Source: Alloactinosynnema sp. L-07 (lineage in GTDB: Bacteria; Actinomycetota; Actinomycetes; Mycobacteriales; Pseudonocardiaceae). Taken from it: a stretch of DNA of 64,000 nt. A model generated the notes under the pieces. That model had not been told where the DNA came from and did not search any database. It saw only the letters and a list, made by a program, of their open reading frames with translations. Within the stretch, counting starts at the first letter, position 1. Each line of letters begins with the position of its first letter. Made by a program: the position numbers and the translations under genes. The stretch covers positions 4,526,001 through 4,590,000 of the forward strand of contig NZ_LN850107.1 of NCBI RefSeq assembly GCF_900070365.1, written 5' to 3'. This document shows, in pieces, positions 7,717-14,661 of the stretch.

Positions 7717-9162
7717 CTATAAGCCGATCACCGGGGGCGCGGTGATCTCGTCGGTGCCGAACAAACCTTCCGGGTCGGCCTCGACCAGATAGTCGGGGCT
7801 CTGGTGCTCGATATCGTCCTCACCGGAACCACGCCCACCCGCACCCATACCGCCACCCATCCCGGCCGCGCCCGCTCGACCAGCCCCGCGACCCGCCGAG
7901 TTCCCGCCCGCGGCGACGGTGCCACCAAACGGGGACGCGCCCGCGCGACCACCCGCTCCAGGCCCACCCGCGCCAGGTCCACCGCCAGTGCCTCTGCCGC
8001 CAAGCCCGCCGGACGAACCGCCCGGACCGCCTGGCCCGACACCTCCGCTACCCGGGCCGCGGCCGGGGCCGCCCTGTCCGAGTCCCCAATGCGGAGATTC
8101 GGGTCGTGGCCCAACACCTGGTTGGCCGCTCGGATTCAGGCCCGGTCCACCGCCAGCAGGAGCGACGATCGGGCCCGCACCCGACGTGCTGGTCTGGCCC
8201 GGAACCCCGGAGCCACCCTCGTCGGTTTGTCCGCCGGACAGACCGGACCCACCGCCGAGCCCTCCAGGACCGCCTGACGAACCATCGCCGCCCGTGCCAC
8301 GCCCGCCCGAGCCTCCGCCGGACCGATCGCCTGAACCGCTCTTCCAGTCGGTGCCGGTGGTTCCGCGTCCATCGCCGGGTTTCGCGGCGGCCGGTGCCGG
8401 GGCGAACGCCGGTGCGGCCGATGCCGTCGCGGTCAGGGTCTGGTCGTAGGTCCGCACAGCCTGCGCGGCCTGCCGGTGCGCCTCCTGCTGGGCCGCGGCC
8501 TGCTGCTGATTCTGCTGGGCCTGCTGCGCGTAGGCGACCGGATCGGTGATCGTCTGCAACTGCTGCGCCGCGGCACGCGGGTCATACGGTGGGTTCGGTG
8601 GCGGCGGCACCGTGTTCTTCGCCGTAGCCAGGGCCTGGGCTTGCTGGGTGCCGACCGTCCCGGCGAGCTGCGAGGCCCTTCCGGCCTCCCCGGACCTGTT
8701 GGCCACCCGGGCCATCGCCTGCCGGGCCCCTTCTGCGGCGGTGCCCGTCCATGTGGTCTCGCTGCTGCCGATCGCGTTGGCGACCATGTCGCCGAACCCT
8801 GTCAGCCTGTTGCCGACCTTGATCCACGCCTCGCCCACCGAGCCGACCGCACCCGGGTCGACCCCGTTGTTCACCGCATCCCACAACTGCTGATGCGGAA
8901 TGCCCTCGTAATGCACCCCGGGCGCGCCCGGCGCCGACCGGGTCAACGTGCCCTCCCGAAGGTGCAGGGCCTGGGCGTCGAGCTTGTCGTCGGTGTGGCT
9001 CAGCGCGTCGAGCATCCCCATCAGCGGCCCCAGGAACGGCCCGTACCGCGCACGCCCTTCGGCCGCGATCTGCTCGCGCAGCTCGTCCACCGTTGGAGCC
9101 CGGTCGTATTCCACGATCCCGTACTCCGACGCCACATCAGACGGCGGTCTCTCCCCACCCAT
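7717..9162 (-). CDS. PPE-like / WXG100-superfamily protein with Gly-rich tail
   Basis: A 481-residue protein. The first 230 residues are helical and PPE-like (GIPHQQLWDAVNNGVDPGAV, then WTGTAAEGARQAMARVAN), followed by a Gln/Ala coiled coil (AYAQQAQQNQQQAAAQQEAH). Residues 270-440 are a low-complexity Gly/Ser/Pro linker, and the conserved acidic end is DDIEHQSPDYLVEADPEGLF. This build is characteristic of PPE-domain proteins in Pseudonocardiaceae, presumed type VII secretion substrates or chaperone partners. It sits between the hydrolase/WXG pair and a DUF3558 lipoprotein. The Gly-rich segment contributes the unusually long open frames seen on the opposite strand. An EspG gene upstream fits a PPE client. 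Confidence 0.85.
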   Translation of the reverse strand: MGGERPPSDVASEYGIVEYDRAPTVDELREQIAAEGRARYGPFLGPLMGMLDALSHTDDKLDAQALHLREGTLTRSAPGAPGVHYEGIPHQQLWDAVNNGVDPGAVGSVGEAWIKVGNRLTGFGDMVANAIGSSETTWTGTAAEGARQAMARVANRSGEAGRASQLAGTVGTQQAQALATAKNTVPPPPNPPYDPRAAAQQLQTITDPVAYAQQAQQNQQQAAAQQEAHRQAAQAVRTYDQTLTATASAAPAFAPAPAAAKPGDGRGTTGTDWKSGSGDRSGGGSGGRGTGGDGSSGGPGGLGGGSGLSGGQTDEGGSGVPGQTSTSGAGPIVAPAGGGPGLNPSGQPGVGPRPESPHWGLGQGGPGRGPGSGGVGPGGPGGSSGGLGGRGTGGGPGAGGPGAGGRAGASPFGGTVAAGGNSAGRGAGRAGAAGMGGGMGAGGRGSGEDDIEHQSPDYLVEADPEGLFGTDEITAPPVIGL

Positions 9163-9175
9163 CCCCGAACACCCC

Positions 9176-9775
9176 CTACGACTCCGGCAGATTCGGCTCG
9201 ATCAACTTCGCAGCCCGCAACGCCAAGTCACACGCCACGTCCTGGTCACCACGCAGCTCACTCGCTTGGACATCCACCCGCGACGACGCCGTGACACCGA
9301 TGAACACAAAACAACCGCCGGTGTTGGTTCGCATCTGTTTTGCCTGACGCGAACCGATCGCGACATCCGTTATTGGCCCTTTTACTACGACTCCATCGAG
9401 GCCGACGTTGGTCCGAATGCCTGGGGTCAGGTTGCTGTCAGGAAGCCGCAATCGGCAGATTCGCGCGGTGCCAGAACCCTCAGATCCCAAGGTTTCCGTA
9501 ACACCGAGGGCCGATTTGTCGGCGTCTGTGAGCAACTCGCACGGGTCGGCGTCGGCCAACGAATCGACCTTCGTCGCAGAACTGGTCGCTGTCGGGCTCG
9601 TCTTGGTCTCGGACTTCCCTGTCGTCGTGGTCGTCACCGGCACCGGAGTGCCAGGCGACGACGCGTCAGCGCAGGCAGTCAGCCCCAAACCGCCCATGGC
9701 CAACGCCGCCGCGACCGCGATGTTCCAGACTGTCTTACCGGTAGTCGATATCACGTCGCTGATGTTCCTGTTCAT
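9176..9775 (-). CDS. DUF3558 family lipoprotein
   Basis: A 199-residue predicted lipoprotein. The N-terminal helix AVAAALAMGGLGLTAC ends in a lipobox Cys at about residue 35 and is followed by a long Thr/Ser/Pro linker. The globular domain opens with the family hallmark DPCELLTDADKSALG, continues through RICRLRLPDSNLTPGIRTNVG, and has a second conserved Cys in GGCFVFIGV and a third in DVACDLALRAAKLI. DUF3558 proteins are secreted actinobacterial lipoproteins that recur beside ESX-like genes; no activity is known. Its start overlaps the stop of the upstream WXG-like gene by four bases (ATGA). Confidence 0.85.
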   Translation of the reverse strand: MNRNISDVISTTGKTVWNIAVAAALAMGGLGLTACADASSPGTPVPVTTTTTGKSETKTSPTATSSATKVDSLADADPCELLTDADKSALGVTETLGSEGSGTARICRLRLPDSNLTPGIRTNVGLDGVVVKGPITDVAIGSRQAKQMRTNTGGCFVFIGVTASSRVDVQASELRGDQDVACDLALRAAKLIEPNLPES

Positions 9776-10161
9776 GATCCCGCAGCGGTGATGCCGCTCG
9801 CGCCGGTCTGGTCGCTGTCCTGGTAGCTGGTCATGGATTTGCGCAGAGACGCCTCGATATCGGCCAGATCCTTTTGCAGGCCCTTCATGAACGGGATGAA
9901 GCCCTGGACCGGGTCAGTGGCGATGGTGGCCATGAACGGCTTGTACACCAGCGCCGCTGGCGTCTGCCCGAGCGCGGGTTCCTGCGCGAATCGGTCCGCG
10001 CTGTCGAGTGCATCACTCACGTCGCGCAACATCTCGACGACCGCGTCGATCATGACTTGGACGCCGGGCCCGGACACGGTGAAGCCCTCGTTGGATGCGG
10101 CTTTGAGTTGCTGTGCGGCGTCGTGGATGCCGCCGAAGCTGTCCCAGAACCCGATGGTCAC
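9772..10161 (-). CDS. WXG100/ESX-like protein
   Basis: A 129-residue helical protein starting VTIGFWDSFGGIHDAAQQLK, continuing through GPGVQVMIDAVVEMLRDVSD and ending with a Ser/Gly-rich tail. It has no signal peptide or membrane helix. GTG at 10161 was preferred over another GTG at 10170 because the GGGGAGG ribosome site lies nine bases before the former and directly abuts the latter. The gene is translationally coupled to the DUF3558 lipoprotein downstream and follows espG. It is probably a second small type VII secretion-associated protein; the exact WXG motif is not present, so the assignment is by architecture and context. Confidence 0.7.
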   Translation of the reverse strand: MTIGFWDSFGGIHDAAQQLKAASNEGFTVSGPGVQVMIDAVVEMLRDVSDALDSADRFAQEPALGQTPAALVYKPFMATIATDPVQGFIPFMKGLQKDLADIEASLRKSMTSYQDSDQTGASGITAAGS

Positions 10162-10263
10162 TCCCCACACCTCCCCTGTCTACCCAGAGTGAACGGTAGC
10201 AGCCGGTGCCGCCCAGCATGCCCGGTTCAGACGAGCCGCTGACGCCGCACGGTTCCGCCCTGA

Positions 10264-11013
10264 TCAGGTGAACTTGGCGACCAGTCGGTGGATGTGGTGC
10301 TCGATCCTGGCGAGGTCGGCGGGTAGGTAGGTCACGTGCGGTCGGCCGTCGGGACCAGACGTGGTGGTCACCGCGTAGCGGCCCGCGTCGGTGTCGATCC
10401 AGGAGAGGGTCTCGCTGGGTCCAGGCCTACCGACCCTGGCGTGTGTACCGATCAGGAATGAGCCGCCACCGCGGCGGGGTCGGGCCAGGATCCGTTGTGC
10501 CGCTTGGTGGTCCGCCCCGGCGTGGGTACTGCGTGGGTGTGCCCGTTGCAGAATCGCGGCTGGCGCAGGCGTTGCTGAGGTGAGCCGACTGGTCACGGTG
10601 ACCGAGCTGCCCGGCCCCTGTTGGAGCGGCGGGAGGGTGGCGACCAGGGCGCGGATCAGGCTCTCGGCGGGCAGCAGCCGGAAGGCGATGTGTTCTTCCC
10701 GCAGTGTGGCGAGCACGCCGACGCGGGTGCCGGGGACGGCGAGGGCGGTGAGCTGGGTCCGGTCGACCATCCCGTTGACCGCGATGGACACCGGCCCTGT
10801 GGCGTAGACGCGGAGGATCCGTTCGAGGTCCGGGTCGAATCGGTCGCCTTGTACGAGTCCGCGCTCGGTCAGGGTGGTGTTGACCGCCGCGAACAATTCG
10901 GCTCGGCCGACCCCGCCGAATCGCGGGGTGGTGAATGGGAACCGCCACACGGGCAGGTCCAGCGCCGCGCCCAGCGCGTCCAGTTCAGCGAATGAGCATT
11001 CCAGCCTGGCCAT
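10264..11013 (-). CDS. EspG family ESX-associated chaperone
   Basis: A 249-residue protein with the EspG layout: an N-terminal FAELDALGAALDL helix, a central beta segment (VYATGPVSIAVNGMVDRTQL, then VAVPGTRVGVLATLREEHIA) and a C-terminal RYAVTTTSGPDGRPHVTYLP element followed by helix ADLARIEHHIHRLV. EspG proteins bind the PPE partner of PE/PPE pairs in the cytosol and keep it competent for type VII secretion; a PPE-like gene lies just downstream on the same strand. The ATG at 11013 (MARLECSF) was chosen over a start seven codons earlier because homologous proteins usually begin close to the first conserved helix. No eccC/eccD core secretion genes are in the window. Confidence 0.85.
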   Translation of the reverse strand: MARLECSFAELDALGAALDLPVWRFPFTTPRFGGVGRAELFAAVNTTLTERGLVQGDRFDPDLERILRVYATGPVSIAVNGMVDRTQLTALAVPGTRVGVLATLREEHIAFRLLPAESLIRALVATLPPLQQGPGSSVTVTSRLTSATPAPAAILQRAHPRSTHAGADHQAAQRILARPRRGGGSFLIGTHARVGRPGPSETLSWIDTDAGRYAVTTTSGPDGRPHVTYLPADLARIEHHIHRLVAKFT

Positions 11014-11087
11014 GCCCGGCATCGTGACACACACCGATCATGCGCATGGTCGATCAGGCGATCATGAGATTCGCCCGATCGTGTCGT

Positions 11088-11330
11088 TCAGGGTTGATGG
11101 TCGGGTGGCGGGCCATTGACCAATGCCGCCAGGCAACGGGCACACAGCCTGATGTGCGAAGAGTCGATGGGACTGTCGATGTCGTCGACCAGCCATGCGC
11201 CGCACACCGCAGGCCCGACTCGCTGCCCGGCGATGTCGCGGACCACGACGGTCGCACCCTCGGACACCCGCAGGTGAGCGAGGGAGGAACCGAGGCCACT
11301 GCGGCCCCAGCGGCGGGTGTCGGGACTCAC
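11088..11330 (-). CDS. small Cys-containing protein, end of sigma operon
   Basis: An 80-residue protein starting at GTG 11330, which overlaps the stop of the sigma-factor gene (GTGA). It contains SLAHLRVSEGATVVVRDIAG, then AVCGAWLVDDIDSPI and SSHIRLCARCLAAL. The lone Cys, the CxxC pair and His suggest a small zinc-binding fold. A longer frame in the same register starts upstream inside the sigma gene, but its N-terminal part is Arg-rich antisense-like noise; the coupling overlap defines the real start. The role is unknown. By position it could be an accessory or anti-sigma component of the sigma factor. Confidence 0.7.
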   Translation of the reverse strand: MSPDTRRWGRSGLGSSLAHLRVSEGATVVVRDIAGQRVGPAVCGAWLVDDIDSPIDSSHIRLCARCLAALVNGPPPDHQP

Positions 11331-11899
11331 CTGCGGGCAGCCCTGGTGGTGGTTCCCAGCGTGGCGCGTAGCGCTTTTCTTGCGCGGTAGGTCAGAGCGG
11401 ACGCTGCGTTCGGTGTCAGGGCGAACATCTCGCCGATCTCGATGGAGGATCGGCCCTGCACGGCGCTGGCCCACAGGACGTCTCGCCACCGCCGGGGCAG
11501 TGCGGCGAACGCCCGCCGTACGGGATGTGCCGCGAGCCTGTCCACCACGGCATCGGCATGATCGGCAACCACCGGCATCGCCTGGACCGGCTTGTCGGTG
11601 TCGATCTCCGCCGGTTGGCACCGGGCGTTGCGCCGCGCCGCCTCATAGGCGGCCGACCGCACTGCGGTCAGCAGGTAGGCGCGGAAAGCCAGCGGACGGG
11701 AGCCGGAGCGGATCGCGTTGAGCACCCGCATGAACGCGTCGGCCACGAGGTCGTCGCACTGCGATGGATCCCGGGTGAACTGGGTCGCGTACCAGTACGC
11801 GACCACGCGGTGGCGGGCGAACAGCTCGCCGTAGGCGTTGAGATCACCGGTGCCGACACGGTCGACCAGGTCGCGGTCTGCGTCCGGGGGCGGGGTCAC
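11327..11899 (-). CDS. ECF-type sigma factor
   Basis: A 190-residue sigma-70 family factor. Region 2 is visible at about residues 18-85 (YGELFARHRVVAYWYATQFT, then CDDLVADAFMRVLNAI and PLAFRAYLLTAVRSAAYEAA). Region 4 lies at about 115-180 with AFAALPRRWRDVLWASAVQG and the HTH SSIEIGEMFALTPNAASALT. It would direct RNA polymerase to a small regulon. GTG at 11899 overlaps the upstream gene's stop, and its own stop overlaps the next start, so it is embedded in a fully coupled four-gene operon. No classical zinc-anti-sigma gene is adjacent unless the 80-residue Cys protein serves that role. Confidence 0.85.
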   Translation of the reverse strand: MTPPPDADRDLVDRVGTGDLNAYGELFARHRVVAYWYATQFTRDPSQCDDLVADAFMRVLNAIRSGSRPLAFRAYLLTAVRSAAYEAARRNARCQPAEIDTDKPVQAMPVVADHADAVVDRLAAHPVRRAFAALPRRWRDVLWASAVQGRSSIEIGEMFALTPNAASALTYRARKALRATLGTTTRAARR

Positions 11900-12342
11900 G
11901 ACATCCCGCCGGGGGTGTTCACCTGGAGCGCGTGGCTGTTCGACGTGGGGCGGAAGGTGAACGGCCGACGCTGCTCCGGCGGGACACGGCAGCACTCCGG
12001 GGCCGCCATCAGGTGCAGCAGCGCGTTCGGCGAACCAGGGTCGGCCAGCGTGAGCACCGCGCGCAGCGTCCACACGGCCGTGTGCCGGTAGACCCAGTTC
12101 ACCCACTCCGGGTCGAGCACGTCCATGTCCCGGCCGTTCGGGGTCGGCGTGCGGAACGCGATCGCGTCTCCCTCCGACCGAAGAATCACCACATCCGCGC
12201 AGTAGGGCCAATGCCACACCGCCGCGATCAGCTCCGGCCTAGCCCGGTCGCGGCCGAAGAAGTACAACGACCAGTTCCGGCGACGCAGCTCATGCAGCCA
12301 GAAATCCACCGTGCTCGGATCGCTCGAAGATGCGGTCGTCAT
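11896..12342 (-). CDS. hypothetical protein coupled to sigma factor
   Basis: A 148-residue cytosolic protein without recognised domain. It contains TVDFWLHELRRRNWSLYFFG, WHWPYCADVVILRSEGDAIA, a Trp-rich WVNWVYRHTAVWTLRAVL and a Cys pair in APECCRVPPEQRRPF. The start ATG 12342 overlaps the stop of the upstream 47-residue membrane protein, and its stop overlaps the sigma-factor start. The position immediately before an ECF sigma factor suggests a sensor or modulator, but the sequence gives no direct sign of function. Confidence 0.7.
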   Translation of the reverse strand: MTTASSSDPSTVDFWLHELRRRNWSLYFFGRDRARPELIAAVWHWPYCADVVILRSEGDAIAFRTPTPNGRDMDVLDPEWVNWVYRHTAVWTLRAVLTLADPGSPNALLHLMAAPECCRVPPEQRRPFTFRPTSNSHALQVNTPGGMS

Positions 12343-12482
12343 CGCCGATCCCGCAGGTCGCGGACGATGTCTCGCACCATCAACCCGAATGTCACCGCAG
12401 CGACAGCTCCGAGGAGCGCCACCACCCAGTCGTCGCCGCCTGCGCTCACCAGGGCTTCCGCAACGCTCAGCGCGTTGGTCAT
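12339..12482 (-). CDS. 47-residue single-pass membrane protein
   Basis: A short gene encoding MTNALSVAEALVSAGGDDWV followed by the hydrophobic segment VALLGAVAAVTFGLMV and a basic tail RDIVRDLRDRR. It is preceded by a strong GGGAGG site five bases before the ATG, and its TGA overlaps the ATG of the next gene (ATGA). One transmembrane helix with positive-inside C-terminus is predicted. It is the first gene of the coupled sigma-factor operon and could tether or sense for it; this is inference. Small size is the only reason for caution. Confidence 0.7.
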   Translation of the reverse strand: MTNALSVAEALVSAGGDDWVVALLGAVAAVTFGLMVRDIVRDLRDRR

Positions 12483-12601
12483 TGCCGCCTCCCGTTTGTT
12501 CTCCACCGGTAGCCGCCGAGTGCGGGCGAGCGGTGGTGACGGATGCGGTCGGCATGGCTACTCCCAGTGCCGACCATTTGGTGCAATGATGCGCCTGCAC
12601 T

Positions 12602-12645
12602 ACAGCAAACGCAACCTATGCATTTTCAATGATGACGTTTGCTGT
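12602..12645. promoter_or_regulatory. 10-bp inverted repeat in divergent promoter region
   Basis: ACAGCAAACG (12602-12611) and CGTTTGCTGT (12636-12645) form a perfect inverted repeat with a 24-base spacer that is clearly AT-richer than its surroundings (contains TATGCATTTTCAATGATGA). It lies between the minus-strand sigma operon and the plus-strand XRE gene, 65 bases before the latter's start, so an operator for the XRE regulator or a divergent promoter control site is likely. Confidence 0.5.
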
Positions 12646-12709
12646 TGAGCTTGATGACCATCCAGATCACAGCCACACTTACGTGGCTCCGCAGAGGAGT
12701 TGAGGAAGG

Positions 12710-13579
12710 ATGCTCGACGTGGCGACCAAGAAGCAGACACCAACGGTGCGGTTGCGCCGCTTGGCTGCCGAGCTACGCCGCCTGCGCGCGGCCGCGGAGT
12801 TGAGTCGGGAGGAGGTCACCGAACGCACCGGGATCAACACCGCCACGCTGTATCGGATCGAGACCGCCAAGACCCGCCCGCAAGCCCGAACGTTGAAGGC
12901 GCTGCTGGACCTCTACGACGCCGACGACGAACAACGCCAGCACCTGGTGACCCTGTCCAAAGAGGCCACGAAACAAGGCTGGCTGCGGCCCTACCACAGC
13001 GACCTGCCCGAGGAATACACCGCGTACATCAGCTTCGAGGCCGAGGCCAGCAGCGTCCGCAACTACGAGTCGCTGTTCATCCCGGGCCTGCTCCAGACCG
13101 AGGCCTACGCCCGCGCGGTGATCGCGGGCGTGTTGCCCAACGCCACTCGTCAGGACATAGAAGATCGCGTCCAGGCCCGGATCGAGCGACAGCAACTCCT
13201 GACCCAGGACGATCCGCTCAAGCTGTGGGCGATCGTGGACGAGGCGGCCTTGCGTCGAGCCGTCGGAGGCCCCTCGGTGATGCGCGCGCAGCTTGCCCAT
13301 CTCGTCGACATCGCGACCCTGCCGCACCTCACCCTGCAGGTGATCACCTTCGAGTCCGGCGCCCACACAGGCATGCCAGGATCGTTCGTACTGATGGATT
13401 TCCCGGACCCATTGGACACCGACCTGATCTACATCGACAGCATGGCCGGAGACCTGTTCCTGGAAGCAGATGCCGACGTGCGGCGATTCAGCTCGATCTT
13501 CGACAACCTACGAGCGACGGCCGCCAGCCCCGACGACTCGACCAAACTCATGGCACGACTCGCAAACGACCGAGAGTGA
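12710..13579 (+). CDS. XRE/Scr1-type HTH regulator with DUF5753 domain
   Basis: A 289-residue regulator. An HTH_XRE domain (about 12-70) reads AELRRLRAAAELSREEVTER then TATLYRIETAKTRPQARTLK. The DUF5753 effector domain follows from about 105 (FEAEASSVRNYESLFIPGLL, QTEAYARAVI, then LQVITFESGAHTGMPGSFVL). Such proteins are abundant in streptomycetes and relatives and are nearly always followed by a DUF397 gene; the pair behaves like a regulator-antagonist module tied to development or secondary metabolism. Here the DUF397 gene begins 15 bases downstream. The ATG at 12710 has an AGGAAGG site immediately upstream (spacing about three), so a start at the following GTG is also possible. Confidence 0.93.
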   Translation: MLDVATKKQTPTVRLRRLAAELRRLRAAAELSREEVTERTGINTATLYRIETAKTRPQARTLKALLDLYDADDEQRQHLVTLSKEATKQGWLRPYHSDLPEEYTAYISFEAEASSVRNYESLFIPGLLQTEAYARAVIAGVLPNATRQDIEDRVQARIERQQLLTQDDPLKLWAIVDEAALRRAVGGPSVMRAQLAHLVDIATLPHLTLQVITFESGAHTGMPGSFVLMDFPDPLDTDLIYIDSMAGDLFLEADADVRRFSSIFDNLRATAASPDDSTKLMARLANDRE

Positions 13580-13594
13580 GGAGGCAGGACCACC

Positions 13595-13786
13595 ATGCAA
13601 ACCAATGACCTCTCGCACGCCGTATGGCGGAAGAGTTCCCGCAGCAGCGGAAACGGCCAATGCGTAGAGGTAGCCCTCATCGGGCCCAACACCGCGGTAC
13701 GCGACTCCAAAAACCCTGCGGGGCGCGTTCTCGTCGTCGGCGCTCGTGCGTGGAACGCGCTCTTGTTGGCGTGGCCGCGGACATAG
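13595..13786 (+). CDS. DUF397 domain protein
   Basis: A 63-residue protein with the family core WRKSSRSSGNGQCVEVAL followed by TAVRDSKNPAGRVLVV and the aromatic end ARAWNAL. AGGAGG lies nine bases before the ATG. It is the partner of the adjacent Scr1-type regulator. The last residues (LLLAWPRT) differ from the usual hydrophilic tail, while the neighbouring frame continues with VGVAADIG, so a one-base indel near the 3' end may have changed the C-terminus; it should still contain the full domain. Confidence 0.88.
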   Translation: MQTNDLSHAVWRKSSRSSGNGQCVEVALIGPNTAVRDSKNPAGRVLVVGARAWNALLLAWPRT

Positions 13787-13949
13787 GGCCGATCGGGCCG
13801 CAGTCCCTTCGGATCGACTGCGATCACCGGCCTGCCTGGCTCGGCGACCAAGATCGCATGCCGAGCCCCGCGTCAACGCCCCTGATGCCCCGACCAGCTA
13901 CACCCGGCAGCGAGGTCCCCGGCCTGCAGGCCGAGTTGCGCACCGCGTC

Positions 13950-14258
13950 CACTCGCTGACCGGCACGCGGAAGGAGCGGGCGTTTGCCGCCGAGTGGTAT
14001 GCGGCTGCCAGTCAGGTCGTCTACCAGCTCGCCTACGACCTGGCCTCACTCACCGTCGAGCGCTTACGAATGGGCCACTACCACTCCGGTGACGAACTGG
14101 CCGTCCTGGTCCGCCGCACCGCGGTTTCTCGAACGCCACCGCCAGCCGGAACGATCGCGCTGCGCCTCAAGTCCGGGCTGGCCGCCGCCCGCGCAGACAT
14201 CCAGTCACTCGCGGACGCACGCTGGCCGAGGCGCGCGAAACGCCGAGCGGATCGGTGA
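13950..14258 (+). pseudogene. possible gene fragment, unknown protein
   Basis: The plus frame ending at 14258 contains protein-like sequence ([20 protein letters not shown], then [20 protein letters not shown] and [19 protein letters not shown]) but no good start codon or ribosome site, and the upstream part of the frame is low-complexity Arg/Pro. It may be the remains of a gene or a gene with an unusual start. I do not recognise the family. Confidence 0.3.
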
Positions 14259-14316
14259 CGACCGCGACATCACCGGCTCTGCCTCGAACCGGCCAACATC
14301 CGGCATCGAACGGAGG

Positions 14317-14661
14317 ATGGTCAGCAATATCCTCCACCGGCACGGTGTCCCGATGCGGCGGCGCGGCCTCTCCCCCGAGCAGGCCGACGACGCCATCCGC
14401 CTCTACAACCTCGGCTGCCCCCTGGCACGAGTCGGTGGGCACCTGGGCGTCGACCACACCGCCGTTCTGGCCATAACTGCGGGAACGCAGCGTCCCTACC
14501 CGAGACACCACCCACGGGCGCCCACGGGCCTGAACGGACCACTCGCGCTTTCTTACGGTTCGGCGCGGGCGACCATTGCGAGCCATTCATTGGGGCAGGC
14601 AGCTGGTGGCGGACGAACGCCAGGATTGGCTCCTGACACAGATCAGTCACCAATGCCCTAG
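14317..14661 (+). pseudogene. recombinase/HTH-domain remnant
   Basis: The frame reads [20 protein letters not shown] then [20 protein letters not shown], the repeated helix-turn-helix pattern seen at the C-terminus of resolvase-like proteins and related HTH proteins. It lacks a catalytic domain, and after about 14480 the frame loses similarity to the pattern and runs as low-complexity sequence to a TAG that overlaps the brxL stop. I read it as a truncated remnant of an HTH protein left at the junction of the BREX operon. Confidence 0.45.

Noticed and set aside
7810..8400. Tandem DNA repeat or CRISPR-like array
   Set aside because: The repetition comes from the Gly/Ser/Pro-rich tail of the PPE-like protein; no regular spacers or conserved repeat unit. 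No CRISPR array was seen anywhere in the window.
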